The notes under the pieces: generated by a model
Told to the model about the DNA's origin: nothing
Database searches by the model: none
What the model saw: only the letters and a program-made list of their open reading frames with translations
Program-made: the position numbers and the translations under genes
Assembly: GCF_041435095.1 (NCBI RefSeq)
Contig: NZ_CP108025.1
Span: 7,812,001 to 7,876,000 of the forward strand
Length of the DNA stretch: 64,000 bases
Origin: Kitasatospora sp. NBC_00315
GTDB lineage: Bacteria; Actinomycetota; Actinomycetes; Streptomycetales; Streptomycetaceae
Reading direction: 5' to 3'
Shown here: positions 1 to 8,542 of the stretch, in pieces
Layout of the letters: each line of letters opens with the position of its first letter
Position numbering within the stretch: position 1 is the first letter of the stretch

Positions 1-732
1 CGTCGGGCCCTGCTCACCGGGCTCTTCGGCAGCGGGACGGGGCCGGGCGGCCCCGAGGTCCGGGAGGAGGGTCCGGTCCGCTGCCCGGACCGGTTGGACG
101 GCGTCGACCGGGCGCTCCCGCTGATGCTCTGCGTGGGCCGGCTCCATCCCGTCAAGCAGCAGGACGTCCTGGTCGAGGCATGGCTGGAGGCAGGGTTGGA
201 CCGAAGCGGAACGCTGCTGCTGATCGGCGGCTCGGCGGAGAACCCGACCGCGGTGGAGCGTGAGATGCGGGCTCGGATCGAGAAACTCCTCGCCGGGCTC
301 CCGCGGGCCCGGCGCCGAGTGGCGCTCCGGCCCGCGCTGGCCAACCGGGACGTCCGGCTGCTGGAGCACGCCCTGGCCGGGACGGCTCGGCCCGGCGGCG
401 CCGTGTACGTGTGCCCGAGCGCCAAGGAGGAGTTCGGCATCGCGGTGCTGGAGGCGATGAGCGCGGGCCTTCCGGCGGCCGGTCCGCGGCGCGGCGGGGT
501 GCCGCACTACCTGCGGCACGGCGAGAACGGTTTTCTGCTCGACACCACCTCGGCCGCGACTCTCGCGGCCGGTCTCCGGACCCTGTCGGCGGTGCCCCGG
601 GAGGAGCTGGCGAGGCTCGCGGCGCGTGGCCGGGAGACCGTCCGCCGGGACTTCTCGGTCGCCGCCATGGCGACCGCCTTGGCCGCCGAGTACCGCGTTC
701 GGGAGCCGTCCGTGCGGCCGGAGCGGGCCTGA
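1..732 (+). CDS. Glycosyltransferase family 4 (GT-B), 3' part
   Basis: The frame is open from the first base and ends in TGA, so this is the C-terminal part (243 residues visible) of a gene that starts outside the window. It has the GT-B donor-binding half: a VGRLHPVKQ strand-loop near window residue 45, EFGIAVLEAMSAGLP (acidic residue before the nucleotide-sugar EAMS motif) near residue 145, and GGVPHYLRHGENGFLLD after it. Family members move a sugar from an activated nucleotide donor to a glycan, lipid or metabolite. The acceptor cannot be told from this fragment. A TTG at 94 could be read as a start, but the upstream frame is open and the family needs more N-terminal sequence. Confidence 0.85.
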   Translation, partial: RRALLTGLFGSGTGPGGPEVREEGPVRCPDRLDGVDRALPLMLCVGRLHPVKQQDVLVEAWLEAGLDRSGTLLLIGGSAENPTAVEREMRARIEKLLAGLPRARRRVALRPALANRDVRLLEHALAGTARPGGAVYVCPSAKEEFGIAVLEAMSAGLPAAGPRRGGVPHYLRHGENGFLLDTTSAATLAAGLRTLSAVPREELARLAARGRETVRRDFSVAAMATALAAEYRVREPSVRPERA

Positions 733-924
733 GCGCCCGGAGCCACAGGAGCCATAGGAGCCGCAGGAGCGGCCGCAGCGGCCGGCGGACGAAGCGGTGC
801 GCAATCGCTGCGAGTAGCCCTCCGGCGGTGACTCGGCCAGCGTGGCGGGTGGATCCCCGTGGCGGTCCCGGCACCGGCGTGCCGGCGCTCGCGCGCGGCC
901 CCGACCCGTGAGAGGAGCACCGTC

Positions 925-1497
925 ATGGCACCGGCGGCGACACCGCTGCTGTCCCTGGGGGTCAGGCCGGCCCGGGCCGCGGCGCCCTCGGCCGACGCCG
1001 AGTCGTTCCCCGACCTGCGGGCCTGCGAGCGCCTGGTCCGACAGGTCGCCCTGCGGTTGCTCGGGGACGCCGGCGAGGCCGAGGACGTCACCCAGCAGGT
1101 GCTTCTGGCCGTATGGCAGGGCCGGCACCGGTGGCGCGCCGACCGCGGCAGCACCGCGGCCTGGCTGAACGGCATCGCCCGGCACAAGGCGGCCGACGCC
1201 CTCGCGGCCAGGGCCCGGCGGCGCAGGCTGCTCGACCTGCTCGACGCGCGGGCCGTGCGGGCCGAGCGGCGCGACGAACCGGCCCTGGTCGTCGACCGGG
1301 TCCTGTTGGAGCGCGAACTGGCCGGACTCACCGCGCTCCAGGGCACGGTGATCCGACTCGTCTACTACGGCGACCTGACACACGATCAGGTGGCCGAGCG
1401 CACGGGGCTGCCGCTCGGCACCGTCAAGAGCCACCTCCGGCGCGGCCTGGAACAGCTCCGGCGGCGGATCGCCGAGCACCCCGCCGAGCGGGTGTGA
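925..1497 (+). CDS. RNA polymerase sigma factor, ECF type
   Basis: 190 residues with both ECF modules. Region 2 spans about residues 20-90 (DAGEAEDVTQQVLLAVWQ, then WLNGIARHKAADALAAR). Region 4 spans about 125-185 (LTALQGTVIRLVYYGDLTHDQVAERTGLPLGTVKSHLRRGLEQL). The start was chosen at ATG 925 because GAGAGGAGC lies just upstream. A longer frame from 859 has no such site. No anti-sigma factor is visible beside it, which is unusual for a classic ECF pair. The MpaB/SRPBCC/SDR/FAD genes 3-7 kb away resemble light- or stress-induced sets seen near LitS-like sigma factors in other actinobacteria. That link is inference. Confidence 0.88.
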   Translation: MAPAATPLLSLGVRPARAAAPSADAESFPDLRACERLVRQVALRLLGDAGEAEDVTQQVLLAVWQGRHRWRADRGSTAAWLNGIARHKAADALAARARRRRLLDLLDARAVRAERRDEPALVVDRVLLERELAGLTALQGTVIRLVYYGDLTHDQVAERTGLPLGTVKSHLRRGLEQLRRRIAEHPAERV

Positions 1498-1609
1498 CGA
1501 CCAGGGGTCGCCTGCTTCGTGTTGACCGGTGCACCGGACGGCTGCACGGCGCTGCGTGGCCGTGATGATGGCGTCGTGACGGGTCGTCCGGTGCGTGGGC
1601 CGCGTTCCG

Positions 1610-2767
1610 TCAGCCGGTGGTGTGCGGCGGGGTGTTGCCGCCCCCGGTCGGGCTGGGCGACGAGCTCGGCGCAGTGGTGGTCGCGCTCGCCGACGGGCTG
1701 GGCGACGCGACGGGGGCCGGGTCGAGCGAGACGGTCAGTCCGCAGGCAGTGCGCAGGTCCGTCGTCAGGTAGTTCTTGGCGGCGGTGGCCTGGGCCGCGG
1801 TGATCGTGGTGTCGCCGTTGTCGTAGGCGGCGAGGGTGGTCGCGTAGCTCGCGGCACTGCCGGTCGCCTTCGCCGCGACCTCCTGCAGCAGGCTGCCGAG
1901 TTCGGCCGTGGTCAGGACACTGCCGGCGGACTGGTCGAGCGGTGCGGCCAGCGAGCAGTAGGTGTCCTGCGGCGCGGTCGTTCCCACGACCGCGGCGCGG
2001 CGGGCCACCGGGTCCAGCGCGAAGTTCTGCTGGGCCAGCGGGTCGGGGGAGGTCCGGGTGAGCAGCGTGACCACGGAGGGGCCGCTCTGTCCGGCCACGT
2101 TGTCGAACACCGTGGCCGGGGCGGTGTCGGCGGACGCGTCGGCGCCGGAGTCGGCGTCGGTGGAGTTGGTGCCGGAGGCGGCGATCTGCTTGAGCGAGTC
2201 CGGGGTGACCAGGGTTCCCTCGTACTCGCCGTTTCCGACCGTGTTGTTGTCGTACGGCAGGCGCGCGCCGCCGCCGATGGGGGCCCAGTCGCCGTCGGCG
2301 AAGCGGGCGAGGGTGAGCAGGTAGGTGTGGCCGACCTCCAGCCGCGAGCCCTCGGTCGAGATCGGGGTCCGGACCGAGCCGGCGAAGGCCCAGCCGTCCA
2401 CGGTGAGGGTCAGGCCGCTGGGCAGTGCGGGAGCCCCGCTGCGGTCCCAGAGGGTCTGTTGGACGGTCGCGGTGACCGTCCGGCTGACGTAGCCCTCCCC
2501 GGAGGCCTGCTCCTCGGCCGACGGTGTGTCGGCGGCCTCGGAGGTGACCGTCGCGATGACGGTGTGGTCACCGTAGGAGACCCAGTCCTGGGGGGTGTCG
2601 GAGGGGAGCCGCTCCTTGGCGTGGGCCAGGATGACCCGGGGGCCGGAGGCGGTGGAGGAGGCCGCGGGGGAGTGGTGGGAGCCCGGGCCGGCGCCGAGGG
2701 TCACGGCGACGGCCGTGCTCGCGGCGGTGACGGCGAGGGCGGCGGCGATGCGGCGGCGAGTGGTCAT
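1610..2767 (-). CDS. Exported protein of unknown function, Ala/Ser/Thr-rich C-terminus
   Basis: 385 residues. The N-terminus MTTRRRIAAALAVTAASTAVAVTLGA looks like a signal peptide with twin basic residues. A conserved-looking beta-rich body follows (TVTATVQQTLWDR, LTVDGWAFAG, GHTYLLTLARF), and the last 35 residues are a Pro/Ser/Thr tail. I do not recognise the family. ATG 2767 has GGGGA eight bases upstream. An in-frame ATG at 2782 overlaps the stop of the preceding metalloprotease gene (TGATG), so coupled translation from that start is also possible. It is probably co-transcribed with the protease and acts outside the cell. Only export and the gene pairing are supported. Confidence 0.7.
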   Translation of the reverse strand: MTTRRRIAAALAVTAASTAVAVTLGAGPGSHHSPAASSTASGPRVILAHAKERLPSDTPQDWVSYGDHTVIATVTSEAADTPSAEEQASGEGYVSRTVTATVQQTLWDRSGAPALPSGLTLTVDGWAFAGSVRTPISTEGSRLEVGHTYLLTLARFADGDWAPIGGGARLPYDNNTVGNGEYEGTLVTPDSLKQIAASGTNSTDADSGADASADTAPATVFDNVAGQSGPSVVTLLTRTSPDPLAQQNFALDPVARRAAVVGTTAPQDTYCSLAAPLDQSAGSVLTTAELGSLLQEVAAKATGSAASYATTLAAYDNGDTTITAAQATAAKNYLTTDLRTACGLTVSLDPAPVASPSPSASATTTAPSSSPSPTGGGNTPPHTTG

Positions 2768-2781
2768 GTCCGTGGTCCCCA

Positions 2782-3384
2782 TCAGTACGTCGCGTTGATT
2801 TCGGCCCTGTTGTTGGCACCGAGGTAGTAGGTGTCGATCTCGGTCATGCAGCCGACGATCGTGTTGTTCGGGCTCACCCGCGGGGAGGCGTCGTCGCCGT
2901 GGGTGAGGCCGACGGCGTGGCCGGTCTCGTGGCAGGCGTCGGACTTGTTGATGCCGTAGTCCTTGTTGAAGCGGATGTAGTGCTGGTCGCACTTGGTGCC
3001 GGTCACCGCGTCGTCGCACCAGGTCATGCCGATGTAGGCGTCCGACAGCGTGCCGGACTGGTAGATGATGTCGGTCTCCGACGAACCGGTGTAGACGCCC
3101 GAGGACTTGACGGAGACGGCCAGGTCGGTGGGGCTGTAGTACGAGCTGAGCGCCGACTTGACGGTGCTCTTCGCAGCGGCGCTGAGGGACCCCTGCATGT
3201 AGACCGTCAGGTCGGCATTGTCGGTCTGGCAGAAGTGGCCGTGGGAGAGGCTGCCGTCGTAGCAGGACGGGTGGTAGTTCCCGGTCGGGTACATGTTGTC
3301 GATGGACTGCGCCTGCGCCGCGATGGGCGCAAGCATGACAGCGGCCGCCGCGAAGGCGACCACTATCCGGTGCGAGCGAGGCAA
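2782..3384 (-). CDS. Small secreted metzincin-type zinc metalloprotease
   Basis: 200 residues. A signal peptide (MPRSHRIVVAFAAAAVMLAPIAAQA) is followed by a compact catalytic domain. The full metzincin zinc site HETGHAVGLTH lies at residues 152-162, giving His152, His156 and His162 as ligands and Glu153 as base. A VGCMTEI Met-turn follows near residue 177, and four or more cysteines suggest disulfides. The start is read as TTG 3384, because GGGAG sits six bases upstream and the frame begins directly at the signal peptide; the longer frame to 3489 has no good site. The following exported protein starts at or within 20 bases of this stop. The substrate is unknown. Confidence 0.8.
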   Translation of the reverse strand: MPRSHRIVVAFAAAAVMLAPIAAQAQSIDNMYPTGNYHPSCYDGSLSHGHFCQTDNADLTVYMQGSLSAAAKSTVKSALSSYYSPTDLAVSVKSSGVYTGSSETDIIYQSGTLSDAYIGMTWCDDAVTGTKCDQHYIRFNKDYGINKSDACHETGHAVGLTHGDDASPRVSPNNTIVGCMTEIDTYYLGANNRAEINATY

Positions 3385-4072
3385 CGGACACTCCCTTGAG
3401 CGTGGATGAAGCTCCGCGGAGATTGAATGATCACCGCCAAGCAAAGCCTGGAGTACATCGAATGGGAGGTCAAGTCCCTTTTCTCGCACGACTTTTACCG
3501 ATTCAGGGCAGGTTGGAAGGTATGGGCCTTTTCAGCCTCGGGCACGGTGACCCGCTCACCGGGCGCGTGCGGCGGATCCGGTGCGGAGGGACAGGCGACC
3601 ACCGGGCTCCCCGGTGGAGGAGTGGAGGCGTCGGACACCTCGCCCGACCACCCGGGAGCCCGGTCCGTACTTTCTCGGTAGGGAGGCCGACGCAGGGCCG
3701 ACGGCCGCCACGCCCCGGTAGTAGTGGAGGTTGGCGGCGGCGGCGCCCACGGCCGGACAGACCACGTTCAACCAGAACCCCGCGGACAACGCGCTCCACC
3801 GCACGTCCGGAAGGTCGGGTACGGCGAGCACGCCGAGAGCCACCGCGCCCGCGCAGATCGCGTACCGCATCGTGCACATCGGCCCCGTGCTGCTGCGCGA
3901 GGTCCTCGCCGACGCGGCCGGCCGCCGAATCGACGCCGTGCCGCCGTTCCCGCAGCCGGTACCCACCGATCGTGGATACCGCCACGGCCGGCACGCCGAC
4001 CGAGGTCGTCCTCGGCGCCGAGCGGGTCGCCGAAGTCGTCCGCCGGTGACGGGGTCCAGCGGGACGGGCACG
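3385..4072. other. Spacer with a decayed gene remnant
   Basis: There is no intact gene here. Near the protease start the sequence is comparatively AT-rich (3420-3530) and probably holds its promoter, but no convincing -10/-35 pair was identified. The rest contains a transporter remnant on the minus strand (separate entry) and frames without family features on both strands. Confidence 0.5.
3640..3870 (-). pseudogene. Remnant of an EamA/DMT-family transporter
   Basis: From 3870 leftwards one minus frame reads MRYAICAGAVALGVLAVPDL, then a Trp-Ser-Ala-Leu stretch, then NLHYYRGVAAVGPASASL. The last segment matches the pattern of the second EamA domain, where a helix ends in YYRG(V/A)xxxGP(A/S)xAS. 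Upstream and downstream the frame loses any resemblance, and membrane helices expected for a 280-300-residue transporter are missing. I read it as a decayed fragment. It could instead be chance similarity in a GC-rich frame. Confidence 0.4.
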
Positions 4073-4930
4073 TCAGCCCGGCAGCACCGGCCACCGCTCC
4101 CGGGCCGCGACCAGGTGCGGCCCCTCGCGCCAGCCGCGCGGCAGCCTGAGCAGGACCGAGCGCAGCGCCCGCGCCTCCGCGGTGGCCGCCAGATCGGTCA
4201 CGGACAGGCCCGGCAGCCCGTACATCCGGCGCGCCCAGGCGGGCAGCAGCGCGAAGGCGAGCCCGGCCACCCCGCACCAGGCCGGCCGCGCGGGTGTCGT
4301 CCATCGGGCCCAGGCCGGAAGCGGCGGGAGGAAGGCGAACCTGACCGCGTCCCGGGCGGCCGGGGTGACCAGCAGATCCGGGCGCACCCGGCGGAAGTAG
4401 GCCGCCAGCCCGGCCGACGTGTCAGGTACGGGGAAGTCCTCCGGGACACCGACCAGCCGGGCCACCGCGGCCTGTTCCCGGAGGTACGCGTCGGCCTCCG
4501 CATCCGACAGCCGCAGCCCGGAGCGCCGGGCCACCTCCAGGAACGAGTCGACCTCGCTGCAGTGCACCCACACCAGCAGTTCCGGGTCGTCGGCCCGGTA
4601 CGCCCGGCCGGTCACCGGGTCGGTTCCGTGCACCCTGCCGTGCACCCGGCGGACCCGGTCCACCACCTGCCGGGCCTCCTCGCCCGTCCCGTACGTCACC
4701 GCGCCGATGAAGAAGGCCGTCCGGTACAGGCGCCCCCACGGGTCCTCGCGGAAGGCCGAGTGCTCGGCGACCCCGGCCATGGCCAGCGGGTGCAGGGCCT
4801 GGAGAAAGAGAGCCCGCAGGCCGGCCAGGGCCATCGCCGGGTCGCCGTGCACCCGCCAGGAGACCGACCGCGGGTCGAACAGGCCCCCGTCGGGGATCTC
4901 CGGCCGCCCGAATCCGGCGGGGTCGTCCAT
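4073..4930 (-). CDS. Oxygenase MpaB family protein (DUF2236)
   Basis: 285 residues, full length for the family. ATG 4930 is preceded by GGGAGG. The N-terminal half carries the family pattern: LFLQALHPLAMAGVAEHSAF, then DPWGRLYRTAFFIGAVTYGT, then VHGRVHGTDPVTGRAYRADDPELLVWVH, with His residues that may bind haem. Members include the heme-dependent latex-clearing and mycophenolic-acid enzymes; most bacterial ones have no assigned substrate. The next gene upstream on the same strand is an SRPBCC protein about 190 bp away, so the two may share a transcript. Confidence 0.85.
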   Translation of the reverse strand: MDDPAGFGRPEIPDGGLFDPRSVSWRVHGDPAMALAGLRALFLQALHPLAMAGVAEHSAFREDPWGRLYRTAFFIGAVTYGTGEEARQVVDRVRRVHGRVHGTDPVTGRAYRADDPELLVWVHCSEVDSFLEVARRSGLRLSDAEADAYLREQAAVARLVGVPEDFPVPDTSAGLAAYFRRVRPDLLVTPAARDAVRFAFLPPLPAWARWTTPARPAWCGVAGLAFALLPAWARRMYGLPGLSVTDLAATAEARALRSVLLRLPRGWREGPHLVAARERWPVLPG

Positions 4931-5057
4931 GACTGCCTCCCACGGTCGTGACGGCGCGAAGGCGCGCCGGGCCGGGGCCCGACCCCGGTCGCTCTCCAGC
5001 ATCCCGCCGTCGGCTGCCGCACGGGGTGCGCAGCGCTCCCGCAGCGCTTGCTCGGTC

Positions 5058-5092
5058 GCCGTCTGCCGTCTGCCGTCTGCCGTCCGCCGTCC
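5058..5092. repeat. 7-bp tandem repeat
   Basis: Five head-to-tail copies of GCCGTCY (three GCCGTCT, two GCCGTCC) in the spacer between the SRPBCC and MpaB genes. Copy number in such tracts commonly varies between strains. Confidence 0.85.
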
Positions 5093-5121
5093 GTCGTCGA
5101 GCCGTCCGGTGGCTCCGGCGT

Positions 5122-5553
5122 TCAGCTCGCGCCGAGCACCGCGGGGAGGGTCCGCTCGACGCCGTCCGCGAGGCGCTCGAACTCGCCCTTCAGGAGGGGC
5201 GCGACCAGCCTGGCGACCCCCTTGAACCTCAGCCGGGCGTCGTACACGATCTCGGTGCGGTCGCCCCGGGCGCTCAGGGTGATGTCGTCGGTCGCCGTCA
5301 CGGTGCGGTTCTCGCCGACGAAGGTCAGCCTGGCCGGCTCGTGGCGCACCAGGCGGTAGGAGAGCTCGGTGGTCCGTCCCCGGAACCGCGACACGTTGTG
5401 CCAGCGCGAGCCGACCCGGATCGGCCCCTCGTCCAGCCGGGTGCAGCTCTCGGTGCCGGGATCCCACTCCCGGGTGTTCCCGAAATCCGCGAGGTAGCCG
5501 AGCACCGCTTCCACCGGACGGTCCACCGTGAAGCTCCGCCGTACCGCGACCAT
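5122..5553 (-). CDS. SRPBCC (START/polyketide-cyclase fold) protein
   Basis: 143 residues, normal for a single-domain SRPBCC protein. The N-terminus VRRSFTVDRPVEAVLGYLADFGNTREWDPG is the usual first strand and helix of the fold. It continues through VGSRWHNVSRF and strands of the curved sheet to the C-terminal helix GEFERLADGVERTL. Such proteins bind or transform a hydrophobic ligand in an internal cavity; no catalytic residue can be named here. ATG 5553 has GAGAGGA nine bases upstream. It lies head-to-head with the SDR gene at 5755. Confidence 0.82.
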   Translation of the reverse strand: MVAVRRSFTVDRPVEAVLGYLADFGNTREWDPGTESCTRLDEGPIRVGSRWHNVSRFRGRTTELSYRLVRHEPARLTFVGENRTVTATDDITLSARGDRTEIVYDARLRFKGVARLVAPLLKGEFERLADGVERTLPAVLGAS

Positions 5554-5754
5554 GTCCGGCCGTCCTCTCGTCGTTCCACCACCACCGGGCGAGACCCGGC
5601 CCTACCAGGCCTTCGGCGCCGCCACCGCCCCGGATTGGTCCTGATCGGGCGGGTCACCCGATCAGGGTCCTCCGGACGGACCCCGCTCGACCCGGGGGTG
5701 CGTCCGCGCGCGTGGCTGCGGGCCACGACCTGCGGGAGCGGCTATCACTGAGCC

Positions 5755-6459
5755 ATGGAGATCGCTGGACTGCGCCTGCTCGTGGTGGGCGCCACCGGAG
5801 TGATCGGCGGGGCGCTCACCGCGCTGGCCGCCGAGCGCGGCGCCCGGACGGCGGTGGCCGGTCGCGACCCCGCACGGCTGGCGGCCGTGGCGGCCGCCGT
5901 CGGCGCGGGCCCGGGACTGCGGTTCGACGCGTACGACCTGGACGGCTGCGCCGCCCTGGCGAGCCGTGCGGCGGCCGCCCTGGGCGGTCTCGACGCCGTG
6001 GTGACCGCCTTCGGCACGGTCGCCTTCGGCCGGGCCGAGGAGTGCTCCGACGCCGTGGACGAGCACCTGCTCACGGTGAACGCCCTCGCGCCCGTCGCCG
6101 TCCTGCGCGGCGCTCTCGCGGTACTGCCGCCCGGCGGCGCGCTGGCGGCCGTGACCGGAGCCGTGGTCAGCACGCCGACCGCCGGGATGGCCGGGTACGG
6201 AGCGTCCAAGGCCGCACTGGCGGCCTGGCTGGACGCCGTCCGGCTGGAGCAGCGACGGCACCGGATCACCGTGCTCGACGCGCGCCTTCCGCATCTGGAC
6301 ACCGGTTTCGCCGGCCGGGCGGTGGCGGGGCAGGCCCCGCGACTGCCCGCGGGGGCGGATCTCCCGGCCTACCTGGCCGCCCTGCTCGACGGCCTCCGCA
6401 CGGGCGCTGCCCGGCTGGAGGCCGGCGCCCCCGGCGGCGGGCCGCTGCTCTCGCGGTGA
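5755..6459 (+). CDS. Short-chain dehydrogenase/reductase (SDR)
   Basis: 234 residues. The nucleotide-binding motif is GATGVIGGAL at about residues 12-21, and the AGRDPARL turn suits NADP(H). The catalytic Tyr-Lys pair is in YGASKAALAAW. The usual NNAG motif is replaced by TAFGTV, and the Ser of the triad is probably in TGAVVSTPT. It ends 140 bp before an FAD-dependent oxidoreductase on the same strand, so the two may act in one pathway. The substrate is unknown. Confidence 0.85.
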   Translation: MEIAGLRLLVVGATGVIGGALTALAAERGARTAVAGRDPARLAAVAAAVGAGPGLRFDAYDLDGCAALASRAAAALGGLDAVVTAFGTVAFGRAEECSDAVDEHLLTVNALAPVAVLRGALAVLPPGGALAAVTGAVVSTPTAGMAGYGASKAALAAWLDAVRLEQRRHRITVLDARLPHLDTGFAGRAVAGQAPRLPAGADLPAYLAALLDGLRTGAARLEAGAPGGGPLLSR

Positions 6460-6475
6460 CCCGCGCGCCGCCGGT

Positions 6476-6523
6476 CTTCCAGCCGGCTTTCCCGCGGGTC
6501 TTCCCGCCGGCTTTCCCGCCGGT
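6476..6523. repeat. 24-bp imperfect tandem duplication
   Basis: Two adjacent 24-bp units (6476-6499 and 6500-6523), each reading roughly CTTCC-GCCGGCTTTCCCGC-GGT, lie just after the SDR stop and before the oxidoreductase start. Confidence 0.75.
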
Positions 6524-6600
6524 CTCCCCCCTCCTCGGCGACACGCGGGCTCCCCGGCGACACGCAGGCTTTCAGTACCCCTACAGGACAGGAGGGCCCG

Positions 6601-7866
6601 GTGCGGCCCCAGACAGACGTGGACGTCATCGTGGTCGGGGCCGGTCTCGCCGGCCTGGCCTGCGCACAGGATCTGACGGCGGAGGGCCTGCGGGTCCGGG
6701 TGCTGGAGGGCTCGGACGCGGTCGGTGGCCGGATGCGGACCGACCTGGTGCGGGGGTTCCGGCTCGACCGGGGGTTCCAGGTGTTCAACACCGCGTACCC
6801 CCAGGTACGGCGGCGGATCGACCTCCGGGCACTGCGGCTACGGCCGTTCACGCCGGGCTTCGTCCTGGCCGGGAAGCGCGGCCGGTTCCGCTTCGCCGAC
6901 CCCACCCGCCGGCCGGACCTGGCGGCGGATCTGCTCCCCGGGCGGCTGGCTCCGGCCCGCGACATGATCGCCCTCGGCCTGCTGAGCGCACGTGACATGG
7001 TGCTGCCCGCCGCCGTACTGCGCCATGGCGCGGACGTCACGGCGGCCCGCGCGCTGGCGGCCGCCTTCTCCGCCGGGACGGTGGACTCGGTGCTGCGGCC
7101 GTTCCTGGCCGGAGTGTTCCTGGAGGACGACCTGGAGACGTCCAGCCGGATGTTCCACCTGGTCTGGCGCAGCATGCTGCGCGGGACGCTCTGCCTCCCG
7201 GCCGAGGGCATCGGGGCGGTGCCGGCCCAGTTGGCGGGGCGGCTGCCACCCGGCGCCGTGCGGTTGGAGACGCGGGTGGCGGACCTGACCGACGGGGGCG
7301 TCCGGCTGGCGGACGGAACGGAGCACGCCGCGCCGGTCGTCGTGGTCGCCACCGAGCCGGCCGAGGCGGGGCGCCTGCTGCCGGCCCTGGAGGTTCCGGC
7401 GACGCGGGCGGTGACCACGCTCTACCACGCGGCCCCGGCCAGTCCGCTGCGCGAGCCGACCCTGCTGGTGGACTCCGACCGGGTGCTGCTGAACAGCGTG
7501 GTGCTCTCGGAGGTCGTCCCGGGCTGCTCCGGTGACGGCCGGTCGCTGGTGTCGACCTCCGTCCTCGGGGCCGGGGCGGACGGCCCGGACGAGGCGGTGG
7601 TCCGGGGTCGGCTGGCCGAGTTGTACGAGACGGACACCGCCGACTGGGAGCACCTGGCCGACTACCGGATCCCTGCCGCGCTTCCCGCGATGCCGGCGCC
7701 GCACCCGCTCAGCCGGAGCACCAGGGCAGGCGTCGGCCGCTACGTCTGCGGCGACCACCGCGCCACCGGATCGGTCCAGGGGGCGCTGGCCTCGGGCGCC
7801 CGGGCAGCCCGTGAGGTGCTGACCGACTGGGACGCCAGGGTCCGGGCGGAAGCAGCCGCGCGGTAG
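6601..7866 (+). CDS. NAD(P)/FAD-dependent oxidoreductase (amine-oxidase/phytoene-desaturase type)
   Basis: 421 residues. The FAD dinucleotide-binding loop is VIVVGAGLAGLACAQDL at residues 8-24, followed by VLEGSDAVGGRMRTD, the GGR motif of the flavin amine oxidase/desaturase superfamily. The C-terminus has the second FAD contact, VCGDHRATGSVQGALASG. GTG 6601 has GGAGGG four bases upstream. The substrate is probably a lipid or isoprenoid, but the sequence does not settle it. It is grouped with SDR, SRPBCC and MpaB genes, and a strong hairpin follows the stop. Confidence 0.85.
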   Translation: MRPQTDVDVIVVGAGLAGLACAQDLTAEGLRVRVLEGSDAVGGRMRTDLVRGFRLDRGFQVFNTAYPQVRRRIDLRALRLRPFTPGFVLAGKRGRFRFADPTRRPDLAADLLPGRLAPARDMIALGLLSARDMVLPAAVLRHGADVTAARALAAAFSAGTVDSVLRPFLAGVFLEDDLETSSRMFHLVWRSMLRGTLCLPAEGIGAVPAQLAGRLPPGAVRLETRVADLTDGGVRLADGTEHAAPVVVVATEPAEAGRLLPALEVPATRAVTTLYHAAPASPLREPTLLVDSDRVLLNSVVLSEVVPGCSGDGRSLVSTSVLGAGADGPDEAVVRGRLAELYETDTADWEHLADYRIPAALPAMPAPHPLSRSTRAGVGRYVCGDHRATGSVQGALASGARAAREVLTDWDARVRAEAAAR

Positions 7867-7871
7867 CCGGG

Positions 7872-7902
7872 CCGGGCCGCCACGGTGGTCGTGGCGGCCC
7901 GG
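7872..7902. terminator. Bidirectional terminator hairpin
   Basis: Perfect 12-bp arms CCGGGCCGCCAC / GTGGCGGCCCGG with a 7-nt loop. It sits six bases after the FAD oxidoreductase stop and between convergent genes. There is no U-tail, as is usual in actinobacteria. Confidence 0.8.
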
Positions 7903-8002
7903 TCGGTCGGTCGTGGGTGGCGGTCGTGTCGGTCGGGTCGGTCGGGTGCGGGTGTGGATGCGGTCGGCTGCGGTCGAGTGCGGTCCCCTGCGGGCCGCCG
8001 GG

Positions 8003-8542
8003 TCAGAGGGAGGTCCGGCCGAGCCCCGTCCCGGCGGGCCGGGGCGTGATCGCCACCGGACGCCGCGCCTCGCTGGCGCCGGGCTGCGGGTGGCGGCGCT
8101 GCCAGTAGGGGTTGTCGTGCGGGAGCTTGCTGCTGACCCGGCCGTACATCCCGAAGGTCGCGATCACCAGGCCGGTCACGAAGCTGAAGACGACGTTCGA
8201 CATGCCGAAGGCGAGGAAGTTGGCGCCGGAGTCCAGCAGCGCGAGGTTGACGAAGCCGCTGAGGACGAACAGGGTGCCGACCACGATGTTCACGGTCGAG
8301 GCCACGTTCCCGCCGATCACCGCGCCGGCGATCAGGACGACCGCGAAGACGATGGAGATCAGGCTCAGCAGTCCGTTGCTGGACAGCCCGGCGATCCGCT
8401 CGCCGTGGGTGCTGAAGTACGCGAGACCGTCGGTGAGGCCGAGACAGCCGAAGACCAGCAGGGCTGCGCCGCAGAGGCCCGCACCGACGCGGTAGACCCG
8501 GGCGAGCCGGTGGTCGACCGGGAGTTCGTCGCGAAAGTCCAT
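8003..8542 (-). CDS. DUF4383 family membrane protein
   Basis: 179 residues with four predicted membrane segments: about VYRVGAGLCGAALLVFGCLG, LLSLISIVFAVVLIAGAVIG, TVNIVVGTLFVLSGFVNLAL and VVFSFVTGLVIATFGMYG. The HRLARVYRVGAG start and the helix pattern fit the actinobacterial DUF4383 family, whose function is unknown. ATG 8542 was chosen because GGAG lies seven bases upstream. The C-terminal 35 residues are polar and probably cytoplasmic. It is a single-gene unit that converges on the FAD oxidoreductase gene. Confidence 0.82.
   Translation of the reverse strand: MDFRDELPVDHRLARVYRVGAGLCGAALLVFGCLGLTDGLAYFSTHGERIAGLSSNGLLSLISIVFAVVLIAGAVIGGNVASTVNIVVGTLFVLSGFVNLALLDSGANFLAFGMSNVVFSFVTGLVIATFGMYGRVSSKLPHDNPYWQRRHPQPGASEARRPVAITPRPAGTGLGRTSL

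Noticed and set aside
1595..2827. Plus-strand 410-codon frame
   Set aside because: Gly/Arg/Val-only composition, antisense to the exported-protein gene with a signal peptide and ribosome site.
3427..3681. 84-codon plus-strand ORF starting MITAKQSLEY
   Set aside because: No ribosome site; it overlaps the presumed promoter of the metalloprotease and turns into low-complexity sequence after about 35 codons.
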